DNA of 33,763 bases from an archaeon GW2011_AR19 (GTDB lineage Archaea; Nanobdellota; Nanobdellia; Pacearchaeales; GW2011-AR1), in NCBI GenBank assembly GCA_000806015.1, contig JWKY01000003.1, forward strand, positions 1 to 33,763, given 5' to 3'. Both the position numbers and the translations under genes were made by a program. Positions 25,622 to 33,763 of the stretch are shown one piece after another. The first letter of the stretch is position 1. Each line of letters starts with the position of its first letter. The notes under the pieces are model-generated. The model was not told where the DNA came from and made no database searches. It worked only from the letters and a program-made list of their open reading frames with translations.

Positions 25622-27055
25622 ATGTCAACTAAAGATAAAATCGAGCGATTTCGCGGAGGACAAAAATTAATTACAAATAACCGAGCGAGGTCGGGAGTAG
25701 AACTCGGACTTGGAATAAAAAAACCAGTAAGAAGCATTTCAGGAGTAACTCCTTTAACTGTTGTTCTCGCGCCAAAAAAATGCAGCCACGGAACTTGTAT
25801 TTATTGCCCTGGAGGAGAGCATGTCCCTCAAAGTTACACAGATAAAAGTCCGGCAATTATGCGCGCAATGAAATTAAAATATGATCCTTACGAGCAAGTA
25901 AAAGTCAGGCTAAATGTTTTGAAATTAATGAAACATCCAACTGACAAAATTGAAATAATAATCCTCGGAGGAACATTTTTGCAATATCCAAAAAATTACA
26001 AATATAATTTTATAAAAAAAATTTTTGATGCTCTAAACAACAAAGATTCAAAAAATTTAGAAGAAGCAAAAAAAATAAATGAGAAAGCGAAACACAGATG
26101 TGTAGCAATGTGCATTGAAAATCGCCCGGATAATTGCGCCGATAAAGATATTAAAGAAATGCTTAAATTTGGTTGCACAAGAGTTGAAATCGGAGTTCAG
26201 ATGCCCGACGATGAACTTTACAGAAAAACAAACCGAGGACACAATGTTCAAGATGTTGTTGAAGCAACTGAAAGGTTAAAAAATGCAGGATTTAAATTGG
26301 GATATCATATAATGCCAGGCTTGCCCGGAAGCGACAAAGAAAAAGATTTAAAATTATTTAAAAAAATTTTTAAAGATGAAAAATTCCGCCCGGACCAGCT
26401 AAAAATTTACCCCTGCCAAATAATTGAAGATTCACCTCTGGCAAAAACCTACAAATTAATTAAATATACTCCATATAATGAAAAAGAAACAAAAGAAATT
26501 TTAATAAAAATGATGAAAATAATTCCTGATTATTGCAGAGTTATGAGAATGATGAGAGAGTTTCCAAAAGAAAAATTAATTAAAGGAACTGAAAAATTAG
26601 ATTTAAGAAAAGATATTGAAGAAGAATTTAGAAATAAAGGATTAAAAATTAGGGAAATAAGGATGAGAGAAATCGGCTTTAATAAAAAGACTCTTGATTT
26701 AAACGCTAAAATAAAAATAATTGAATACCAAGCTTCTAATGGAAAAGAATATTTTTTGGAATTTATAAATAAAGAAGATATTTTATTTGGCTTATTAAGA
26801 TTAAGAATTTTTGATAAAACAGCAATAATTCGCGAGCTTCATGTTTACGGACAGGCATTAAATTTAGGAGAAGAAGGAGCTGAATCACAGCACATTGGTC
26901 TTGGAAAAAAATTAATGCAAAAAGCAGAAGAAATTGCAAAAGAAAATGGATTTAATAAATTAAAAATTATCTCTGGAGTCGGGGTAAGAGAATATTATAA
27001 AAAACTTGGATATAAATTAGATGATGACAGGGTTTATATGATTAAGAAGTTATGA
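25622..27055 (+). CDS. elp3: Elp3-like radical SAM/GNAT tRNA U34 acetyltransferase
   Basis: KPVRSISGVTPLTVVLAPKKCSHGTCIYCPGG; C-terminal GNAT ELHVYGQALNLGEEGAESQHIGLGKKLMQKAEEIAKENGF. Confidence 0.92.
   Translation: MSTKDKIERFRGGQKLITNNRARSGVELGLGIKKPVRSISGVTPLTVVLAPKKCSHGTCIYCPGGEHVPQSYTDKSPAIMRAMKLKYDPYEQVKVRLNVLKLMKHPTDKIEIIILGGTFLQYPKNYKYNFIKKIFDALNNKDSKNLEEAKKINEKAKHRCVAMCIENRPDNCADKDIKEMLKFGCTRVEIGVQMPDDELYRKTNRGHNVQDVVEATERLKNAGFKLGYHIMPGLPGSDKEKDLKLFKKIFKDEKFRPDQLKIYPCQIIEDSPLAKTYKLIKYTPYNEKETKEILIKMMKIIPDYCRVMRMMREFPKEKLIKGTEKLDLRKDIEEEFRNKGLKIREIRMREIGFNKKTLDLNAKIKIIEYQASNGKEYFLEFINKEDILFGLLRLRIFDKTAIIRELHVYGQALNLGEEGAESQHIGLGKKLMQKAEEIAKENGFNKLKIISGVGVREYYKKLGYKLDDDRVYMIKKL
25641..25710 (+). 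repeat. Repeat family P1 copy, in-frame at the Elp3 N-terminus
   Basis: TCGAGCGATTTCGCGGAGGACAAAAATTAATTACAAATAACCGAGCGAGGTCGGGAGTAGAACTCGG aligns with intergenic 13728-13796. Confidence 0.75.
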
Positions 27056-27065
27056 AAAAACCTGC

Positions 27066-27230
27066 TTACAAGCTCACTCGCGAAGTCGCTCAGATTTTTT
27101 AATAAATTGATTGTAACAGCTTTTTGATTATTAATTGCCGGGATTAATTCAACTTTTTGAGATATTACGGTGATAACTTTTTTCTTAGCATAGAAATCTG
27201 CACTTGTGCGATTTCGGAGCAAATAAATTC
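27066..27230. repeat. Two degenerate fragments resembling family P1
   Basis: agctcactcgcgaagtcgctcaga (RC TCTGAGCGACTTCGCGAGTGAGCT) at ~27071-27094 and TGTGCGATTTCGGAGCAAATAAATT at ~27205-27230. Confidence 0.4.
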
Positions 27231-27265
27231 ATTTTTCCTTTGGAAAAATGCAAATTTAAAAAATC

Positions 27266-28162
27266 TTAAATCCTAATCTCCCCAGTCTGCCAATCTCTTA
27301 AAATATGTCTTGCTGTTCTGTCTTCATCAACAAACCCGCCTTTTTTTAAAAATCCTTTTTTTCTTCCAAGTTCTTCAATTAAAATTTCTGAATCTCCGTT
27401 GGTTTGAATATCATAAAATTTTTCTAAAATCTGAGGATAGACGCTGATTAATTTTGCAACTACAATTTCCGGATCTTTTACCTGGCTAAATGAACGGCCT
27501 CCGGCTATTGTTTGTTTTGATATTTTGTCTTTTTCAAGGTGAGTGTATTGTTCTTCCGGAATTACTCCCGGGCTGTCAAGTATAAAAATATTCTCATCTA
27601 ATTTTAATTTTTGAATTCCTTTTGTAAATCCCGCTTCTGAACCGACTCCTGCTGAACTTTTCCCAATTAACAAATTTATCAAAGAACTTTTGCCTGTATT
27701 TGGGTAGCCAATTATTCCAACAAGAATTTTTTCTCCAAAAGGTTTTTTAATTTTTTTAGATAAAATTTTTATTAAATTCCTTAATTTTTTTATATCCCTC
27801 CTTTCTTTACAGGAGATTAAAATGCTCGGAAATAAATTAATTTTCTTTTCTTTTTTATTTAATAAAAGATCTGATTTATTTAAAACATAAATCAATTTCT
27901 TATTTTGTTTATGCCCTTTATGCAAAATTTCCTGTTTTGTATCTTTATGCCCTTCCTTAGGGTATTCCTTAGGGTATTTTTTTATTTGCTCTTCAATTTC
28001 AGGGTTTCTGGTTTCTTCAATAAATCTTGCATCAAGAATCTCCAAAATTATATCTGAATCCCGAATAATTTTTAAAATAAGCATTGGATATTTCCCGCGT
28101 TGTTTGTTTATATTTTCAGTATGCCTTGTTCTTCTTGAAGAAAAACTGTATCTTGGTTTCAT
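27266..28162 (-). CDS. Circularly permuted GTPase (YlqF/RbgA/MMR_HSR1 family)
   Basis: DSDIILEILDARF, YVLNKSDLL (G4), GYPNTGKSSLINLL (G1), DSPGV (G3). Probable start MKPRYSFSSRRTRH at 28162; the track extends to 28324 through a repeat. Confidence 0.88.
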   Translation of the reverse strand: MKPRYSFSSRRTRHTENINKQRGKYPMLILKIIRDSDIILEILDARFIEETRNPEIEEQIKKYPKEYPKEGHKDTKQEILHKGHKQNKKLIYVLNKSDLLLNKKEKKINLFPSILISCKERRDIKKLRNLIKILSKKIKKPFGEKILVGIIGYPNTGKSSLINLLIGKSSAGVGSEAGFTKGIQKLKLDENIFILDSPGVIPEEQYTHLEKDKISKQTIAGGRSFSQVKDPEIVVAKLISVYPQILEKFYDIQTNGDSEILIEELGRKKGFLKKGGFVDEDRTARHILRDWQTGEIRI

Positions 28163-28167
28163 TTGAT

Positions 28168-28256
28168 AAACTTCCTGTTTAGCGAATGAATACAAAAATT
28201 TCTTGTTTCGCTTGACGTCTTCGGAAAGCGAATGAAAACTTCCAGTTTGCTTTTTG
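28168..28256 (-). repeat. Repeat family P2, copy 2 plus an adjacent partial copy
   Basis: TTTCGCTTGACGTCTTCGGAAAGCGAATGAAAACTTCCAGTTTGCTTTTT, 44/50 identical to copy 1; partial AAACTTCCTGTTTAGCGAATG at 28168-28188. Confidence 0.82.
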
Positions 28257-28440
28257 CTTTCATAGATAATTGATGAAAAAGCAGTTTTTAAAAATAGCTG
28301 GTTAAGAAAACCCTTAAGATTCAAAAATTTATAGAAAAGTATTTAAAGAAAAGTGATTTTTTCTATTTAAATTTGTCATTTTTGTATAAAGACACAAACT
28401 TTATAAATAAATTTAAGCAAAATATCTAAAAAACATTAAA

Positions 28441-29640
28441 ATGAAAGAAATAGATAAATCAAGAGCAGAGGTATATAATCTAAGTACTTTTAAACCTGAA
28501 CAATGCGGAATTGCTTCCTGGACAGAAGACAAAATAAATTATTCTCATGGAATTGATCCCTCTTTTAGAAATAGGGTGATTGCTGTTAATGGATTTAGAA
28601 ATAAAAACGAGTACTCTGATTTTGTTGATTTTTGTATTGACAGAGATAATTTAAGCGATTATAGGACCGCAGCCAAGTTTATTAATAATAATCCAAATGC
28701 GAAAGTTGTAGGAATTCAGCATGAATTTGGCATTTTTGGTGGAAAAGAAATTAATGGGAAACGCACTGGAGACTATTTATTAGAATTTATAAATCACTTA
28801 AAAAAACCAATTGTTACAACATGCCATACTGCTTTAGACGCCCCAATTAATGAAAAAGAGATTTCAATTTTTAATGAAAGAAAAAAAGTTCTTAAAGAAA
28901 TTCTCTATAAATCAGATAAAGTTATTGCGATTTCTAATACTGCAAAAGAAATATTGATAAAATATGGAATTAAGCCAGACAAAATAGAAGTAATTCTTCA
29001 TGGAACCCATAAATTTAATGAACTGCCAAAACATTCAAAAAAAATTTTGGGGCTGGAAAAAAAATTTGTAATGTCTATGGTTGGATTAGTTAGACAAAAA
29101 AGAGGCATAGAATATGTTATTAAATCTTTACCACCGGTTATTGAAAAATATCCTAATTTTTTATTTGTTATTTCTGGAAAAACGCATCCAAAAGAGTTTA
29201 TTGGAGATAAAGAGCCGTATAGGAATTTTTTAAAAAGTGAAGTTTCGAAATTAAAATTAGAGAATAATGTTTTATTTGTAAATAGATATCTTCCTCTGAA
29301 TAGTTTATTAAGATATATTCAAGCTTCAGATTTATGTATCACTCCCTATACAGATCCAAGACAAACTTCAAGCGGAGTATTAAGTTATAGCATTGGATTA
29401 GGAAAACCAGTTATTTCAACACCCTTTAATTATGCTAAAGAGTTACTTAGCGACGGAAAAGGAGTAATCTTGCCAGATTTTAATAATCCGGATTCTATGT
29501 CTAAAGCAATTTTAAATTTATTAAACAATCCAGAAAAAATACAAAGTATAAAAGAAAAGATAGCTCCTCTTAAAGAAGATATGCTATGGGAAAATGTTGC
29601 TAAGAAGTATATAAAAATAGAAAAAAGTTTAATTTCTTAA
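28441..29640 (+). CDS. GT4-like glycosyltransferase
   Basis: EQCGIASWTEDKI N-terminus; MVGLVRQKRGIEYVIKSLPPVIEKYPNFLFVISGKTHP; SSGVLSYSIGLGKPVISTPFNYAKELL. Confidence 0.88.
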   Translation: MKEIDKSRAEVYNLSTFKPEQCGIASWTEDKINYSHGIDPSFRNRVIAVNGFRNKNEYSDFVDFCIDRDNLSDYRTAAKFINNNPNAKVVGIQHEFGIFGGKEINGKRTGDYLLEFINHLKKPIVTTCHTALDAPINEKEISIFNERKKVLKEILYKSDKVIAISNTAKEILIKYGIKPDKIEVILHGTHKFNELPKHSKKILGLEKKFVMSMVGLVRQKRGIEYVIKSLPPVIEKYPNFLFVISGKTHPKEFIGDKEPYRNFLKSEVSKLKLENNVLFVNRYLPLNSLLRYIQASDLCITPYTDPRQTSSGVLSYSIGLGKPVISTPFNYAKELLSDGKGVILPDFNNPDSMSKAILNLLNNPEKIQSIKEKIAPLKEDMLWENVAKKYIKIEKSLIS

Positions 29641-29641
29641 T

Positions 29642-30547
29642 ATGAGTTATATAAATTTTTTGTTAAAAAAATTTCAAAAAGAAAAAATTATTAGATATAA
29701 TAAATTAAATTTTAAAGGAGTTGGGGATTTTAGTGTTTACAATCCTTCTGCATCGTTTAATTATTTAGGCAGAGAATATATCTTTGGAAGAGTTGAAAAA
29801 AAAGAAGAAAAAAGTAATTCTTGGGTAATATTATTTAAAAAAATCGATTCTTTTTGGGAACCTGAATTTAAATTTAAAAGTTTAAAACTTGAAGATCCAT
29901 TTATTGCATTTATAGATAATAAATTTATTTTAGGAGGAACTGAAGTTAAAAAAAGAATTTTTTCTAAAAAAGTCAAATTCAGAGGAGTTTTTTATTCAGG
30001 CAAAGATGTTTTTTCTTTGGAAAGATTTTTTGAAGGTCCTTGGGGAATGAAAGACATACGATTAACTCAATTAGATTCTAATAAGATCGGAGTTTTTACA
30101 AGACCTATGGGGGGAAAATTCAAGAGAGGAAGAATAGGATTTAATGTGATTAATTCCCTAAATGAATTAACGATTAAAGCAATCAATGAAGCAGAAATCA
30201 TAAAAATCCCTTTTTCAGAAGATGAATGGACGGGAGTAAATGATATAATAATTTTAAATAAAAAATTGCTTGGAATATTAGCGCATGTCGCTTGTTCTAG
30301 GGGAAAATTTAAAGAAAAATTTTATTATCCGGCTAGTTTCTGTTTTGATATTTCTGAAAAAAAAGCATTTAATTTCAAAATTCTTTTTACAAGAGCTAAT
30401 CTCCCATTTGGTTGGTCAAAAAACCCTCTTTTATATAATGTAGTTTTTCCTGGAGGAATAACAAAACAAAAAAAAGAATTTAAAATTTCGGCAGGTGTAG
30501 GAGATTACGAAGCATATGAAATTGTTCTAAAAAATCCTTTTAAATAA
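29642..30547 (+). CDS. DUF1861/GH130-like glycoside phosphorylase-type protein
   Basis: DFSVYNPSASFNYLGREYIFGRVE, KLEDPFIAF, GPWGMKDIRLTQLDSNKIGVFTRPMGG, EWTGVNDIIILNKKLLGILAHVA. Confidence 0.75.
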   Translation: MSYINFLLKKFQKEKIIRYNKLNFKGVGDFSVYNPSASFNYLGREYIFGRVEKKEEKSNSWVILFKKIDSFWEPEFKFKSLKLEDPFIAFIDNKFILGGTEVKKRIFSKKVKFRGVFYSGKDVFSLERFFEGPWGMKDIRLTQLDSNKIGVFTRPMGGKFKRGRIGFNVINSLNELTIKAINEAEIIKIPFSEDEWTGVNDIIILNKKLLGILAHVACSRGKFKEKFYYPASFCFDISEKKAFNFKILFTRANLPFGWSKNPLLYNVVFPGGITKQKKEFKISAGVGDYEAYEIVLKNPFK

Positions 30548-30563
30548 AGAATTTAGAGATATA

Positions 30564-30676
30564 CGCCCCGTCCGAGATTCGAACTCGGGTCACCGCCGTG
30601 CTTTCTCGCTTCACTTGAAGTTATCTCGTATGACGAGCTGAAAGGGCAGCATTCTTGGCCACTGAACTAACGGGGC
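30564..30676 (-). tRNA. tRNA-Glu (UUC) with a ~40-nt intron after position 37
   Basis: GCCCCGT...CTGCC-CTTTCA|GCTCG...AAGCA|C-GGCGG...CCCGAGTTCGAATCTCGGACGGGGC; intron ~30599-30638. Confidence 0.92.
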
Positions 30677-30766
30677 AAATTATACAAATTATAAAACTTT
30701 AAGAATAAATCAGTTTTTAAAAGTAACTTTAATAAACTTTAAATATAATCTTTTCCTATTTCTTTA

Positions 30767-31927
30767 ATGAATGAAGAGGTTAAGATAACTTTTGGGGGAT
30801 GGTATCAGAGAACATCTTTGCATTTGACTGAAGTTTATGATTTTTTATCTAAAGGTGAATCACGATTAGAGTTGTCTAAGAATAAATTAAAAGAATTTCA
30901 CAAGGATTTAAATTTAAAATTTGCCGTGAAAGAAACAGGAAATCTTGATTTTATTAAAGCAGAAACTAAAAACGGAATAGAAATAAGATATTATGAAGAC
31001 GGGCTTTATATTCTGGAAATTAAAAAAACAAAAAATATAGAATCATCTGTAAAATTAGTCAAGAATTATTTTGAAAATTATTTTAATCCTGCAATAAATT
31101 ATCTTTTTTCCTTGGGGGCTCCGACTCCAAAAATTCTTTCAGATATAAAAGAACCGCACCAAATTGTAATAACTAAATTTGACGAAAAACATTCTGAATT
31201 TGATGTACTGCAAAAATTTGGAAAAGTTTACAGCAAAACTACTTCAAAAGAAATTAGTGTCTATAAAACTCCTGAATATATTTTTGTAATTGGAGCAGGA
31301 AATGAGGAAGTTCTTGCATCAATTGTTGAGACGCAAATTTTTTTTAGGGAATTTAAAAGCCAGCTTCATAGATATTTGAGCATACATCGGGAAATTTGGG
31401 AAGAAATTTCTGAAATTAAAGAAAGAAAATTTATCAAGGGAAAAGATGTTGAATTTTACAGAGTGCAGTTGGAAATTTATAAAAAAACAATAGATTTAAT
31501 TAATAACAGAATTAATCAAATGCCGAGCTATGCGCGTACGAGGGCTTCTTTAGCAAAAACTTTAGAGATAGAAAAACAATTAAATGAACTTTTTCAGTAT
31601 AAATTTGAAGATTTATTTAATACTCATTCTTACATCAAGGAAATTTGGAGCATGACTAAGGATTATGTAAATTCTGCAATCAGCGTTTTAGTTGAAGTTG
31701 CAAATAAGGCAAATGTTTCAGGCATCAGATCAATCCAGATTTTAGCGTCTATTGGAGTTTTTGTCGGGATAATCGGTTATTTAACAAAAGATGCTCTTCC
31801 AAAATTCTCAAAGACCGGGCTATTTTATTTTTTAATTTTAATCGGCGCAGTTATATTAATTGACCTTTCAATAAAGTTTTTTGCAAAAAATAAAAAGTAT
31901 GAATTGAAATTTCCTGAGAAGAAATGA
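30767..31927 (+). CDS. Hypothetical protein with coiled coil and two C-terminal TM segments
   Basis: 386 aa; IQILASIGVFVGIIGYLTK and FYFLILIGAVILIDLSIKFF. Confidence 0.8.
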   Translation: MNEEVKITFGGWYQRTSLHLTEVYDFLSKGESRLELSKNKLKEFHKDLNLKFAVKETGNLDFIKAETKNGIEIRYYEDGLYILEIKKTKNIESSVKLVKNYFENYFNPAINYLFSLGAPTPKILSDIKEPHQIVITKFDEKHSEFDVLQKFGKVYSKTTSKEISVYKTPEYIFVIGAGNEEVLASIVETQIFFREFKSQLHRYLSIHREIWEEISEIKERKFIKGKDVEFYRVQLEIYKKTIDLINNRINQMPSYARTRASLAKTLEIEKQLNELFQYKFEDLFNTHSYIKEIWSMTKDYVNSAISVLVEVANKANVSGIRSIQILASIGVFVGIIGYLTKDALPKFSKTGLFYFLILIGAVILIDLSIKFFAKNKKYELKFPEKK

Positions 31928-32030
31928 ATTAGTTGTGTAAATTAAATTGCCGTGGCGGCGTCAGTTTAGGGCGTTTTCTATGAAACTGAAAGTCCTATTC
32001 ATTGAGGTGGGCTAAATATTTTAAAGCGTA

Positions 32031-32077
32031 CCTCTACATATTCATCGAAAATAGAAAAATATATAAATATGTAGGGG
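32031..32077. promoter_or_regulatory. Inverted repeat flanking the fic promoter
   Basis: CCTCTACATATT (32031-32042) and AAATATGTAGGGG (32065-32077) around TATA-like ATATATAAAT, start codon at 32090. Confidence 0.5.
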
Positions 32078-32089
32078 CATAGTTATTCT

Positions 32090-32947
32090 ATGATTATAAG
32101 AAAAAAGACTAAAGGCAATAAAACATATTATTACCTTGAACACAGCATAAGAAAAGAAAATAAAATAATAAAAAAAGAGAAATATCTGGGGACTTCTATT
32201 CCCAAAAATATTGAAAAAGTAAAAGAAGAATTTAACAGAAGCTTAAAAATTGGCATTTATGATAAGTTTGAAAAAATAAAAAATAATTTTCAAGCCGAAT
32301 GGAAAAGAATTCCAGAAAGTGTGAAGGAAAAAGAACTTGAAGAAATATCCATCGCATTTACTTATAATACAAATGCTATAGAGGGTTCTACAATAACTTT
32401 AGAAGAAGCAAGAGAGATTATTCACGATAAAATTTCTCCAAACAAACCATTAAGAGATGTCAGGGAAATAGAATCTCATAGCAAGGTATTTTTAGAAATG
32501 TTAAAAAAAAGGGAGAAAATTACAAATGCTCTTCTTTTAAAATGGCATAAAGATATTTTTGGGCAGACAAAAACAGAGATTTCCGGTAAATTTAGGGATT
32601 ATCTTGTTAGAGTGGGTCCTCATTTGGCTCCCGACTGGCAAGATGTTAAGAATTTAATGAAAAAATTTATAGAATTTATAGAAGAAAATAAAAAAATGAA
32701 TCCGGTGGAACTCTCTGGAAGGGCGCATTATAAATTTGAAAAAATACATCCTTTTGGTGACGGCAACGGTAGAATTGGGAGACTTCTAATTAATTTTATT
32801 TTATGGAATAATGAATGCCCTACGATTATTATAGAATATAAAAAAAGAAAATCATATTATAAAGCATTGCAAAAAGATGAAGAAGGTTTTGTTTCTTATT
32901 TTTTTAGAAGATATCTTTCTATTCATAAAAAAAGATATAGCAAATAA
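32090..32947 (+). CDS. Fic-family protein with N-terminal inhibitory motif
   Basis: HPFGDGNGRIGRLL active site; TNAIEGS matches (S/T)xxxE(G/N). Confidence 0.92.
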   Translation: MIIRKKTKGNKTYYYLEHSIRKENKIIKKEKYLGTSIPKNIEKVKEEFNRSLKIGIYDKFEKIKNNFQAEWKRIPESVKEKELEEISIAFTYNTNAIEGSTITLEEAREIIHDKISPNKPLRDVREIESHSKVFLEMLKKREKITNALLLKWHKDIFGQTKTEISGKFRDYLVRVGPHLAPDWQDVKNLMKKFIEFIEENKKMNPVELSGRAHYKFEKIHPFGDGNGRIGRLLINFILWNNECPTIIIEYKKRKSYYKALQKDEEGFVSYFFRRYLSIHKKRYSK

Positions 32948-32994
32948 TTCCACCTTCTAACTGCCGCGCTTTTTTTAATCCGTGAATAACAACT

Positions 32995-33060
32995 TCTAAA
33001 AAATATTAAAAAAATAAAAAAAGAAAAATAAAAAATAAAAGAATAAAAAAGAAAAATAAA
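32995..33060 (-). terminator. Poly-T-rich termination tract (minus strand) after the 33062 gene
   Basis: Nearly pure A/G plus-strand tract, giving multiple T runs on the minus strand, in a convergent intergenic region. Confidence 0.35.
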
Positions 33061-33061
33061 A

Positions 33062-33520
33062 TTATCTTCGTTTTCTTGTATCCTTCCAAGCAACAAAGCC
33101 TAAAATAATTAGAGATGCTATTCCTGCTAATCCTCCTAATAAAGGAATTATTCCTGCAAGAGGAACTAATGCCAGCCATCCGGGATAGTTTCTAATTTCA
33201 AAAATTCTCCAGCGCGCAATTATACCCAGCACAGCGAGAATAGCCCATCCGACAATAGGAATTAGCCATAAGAATGCCCACGCCCAGTGGAATTTTCCTA
33301 AACTAAGAACTAATCCAGTTCTTGCAAAAGGAATCCAGGCAAGCCAAGAATTTTTATGTTTTAATTTTTTTCCAATTGTTGCCCAAGCAAGCGAAGTATA
33401 TATCCAAACTGCAATAAGAATTATTACAAAAAGAACAATTGCTCCGATAATTAATGCTCCAAGAACGCTGCCAGTAATTGCATCTGTAATTGCTTTTGAT
33501 AGTGTTTCTGTTAAAGTCAT
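33062..33520 (-). CDS. Small multi-TM protein, DUF5684-like
   Basis: Four hydrophobic segments; SWLAWIPFARTGLVLSLGKFHWAWAFLWLIPIVGWAILAV; SD AAAGGAGGTGAAAAATG. Confidence 0.75.
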   Translation of the reverse strand: MTLTETLSKAITDAITGSVLGALIIGAIVLFVIILIAVWIYTSLAWATIGKKLKHKNSWLAWIPFARTGLVLSLGKFHWAWAFLWLIPIVGWAILAVLGIIARWRIFEIRNYPGWLALVPLAGIIPLLGGLAGIASLIILGFVAWKDTRKRR

Positions 33521-33666
33521 TTTTCACCTCCTTTCATTTGAATTTTTTCCTGAAATTTAAATGAATGAAAATTTTTCCTGAATTTGCTTTCAATTCTTTT
33601 TAAGATATATATTAAAGTAATTTTGTCTTTTTATATCTTGTGAAAGAGATTTTTACAAAATTTTAA

Positions 33667-33763
33667 TGAGCCTACCAAGATTTGAACTTGGGACCCCTGC
33701 CTCTCTTAGAGATTTATTCCAGAGAGAAACAATCCTTATGGATTGCACTCATATAAGAGCAGT
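33667..33763 (-). tRNA. 3' part of an intron-containing tRNA, most consistent with tRNA-Ile(UAU); 5' end outside the window
   Basis: CTGCT-CTTATA|intron|A-GGCAG anticodon arm, T-arm CCAAG-TTCAAAT-CTTGG, acceptor TAGGCTC, discriminator A; intron ~33703-33751. Confidence 0.75.

Overview
AT-rich archaeal window. Gene content, TATA/leaderless promoters, an archaeal pilin, archaeal-type aaRSs and intron-containing tRNAs suggest a DPANN (Pacearchaeota/Woesearchaeota-like) genome; this placement is inferred from gene content only. Housekeeping genes include prs, argS, an Nth-like glycosylase, a short archaeal GluRS, an Elp3-like protein and a circularly permuted GTPase. RNA genes are tRNA-Leu(UAA), tRNA-His(GUG), tRNA-Glu(UUC) with an intron, a truncated tRNA-Ile(UAU) with an intron, and a probable SRP RNA cut at the left edge. 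A ~10 kb island (about 15.6-25.5 kb) looks like copper/thiol-metal homeostasis: CopA, CopZ, ArsR, DUF411, a CuA-motif cupredoxin, a rhodanese-fused membrane protein and several undescribed small membrane proteins. A divergent membrane-anchored wHTH regulator flanks it, and near-identical palindromes sit upstream of two island promoters. The best leads are: (i) two palindromic repeat families, one in-frame in two unrelated ORFs and one intergenic but also in-frame at the N-terminus of Elp3, resembling Rickettsia palindromic elements; (ii) the putative one-component transmembrane metal sensor and its operators; (iii) adjacent membrane proteins ending in MVGGC; (iv) a wHTH-MNT / HEPN / membrane-AlbA_2 (Schlafen) three-gene operon with a palindromic operator. 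No CRISPR array was seen.
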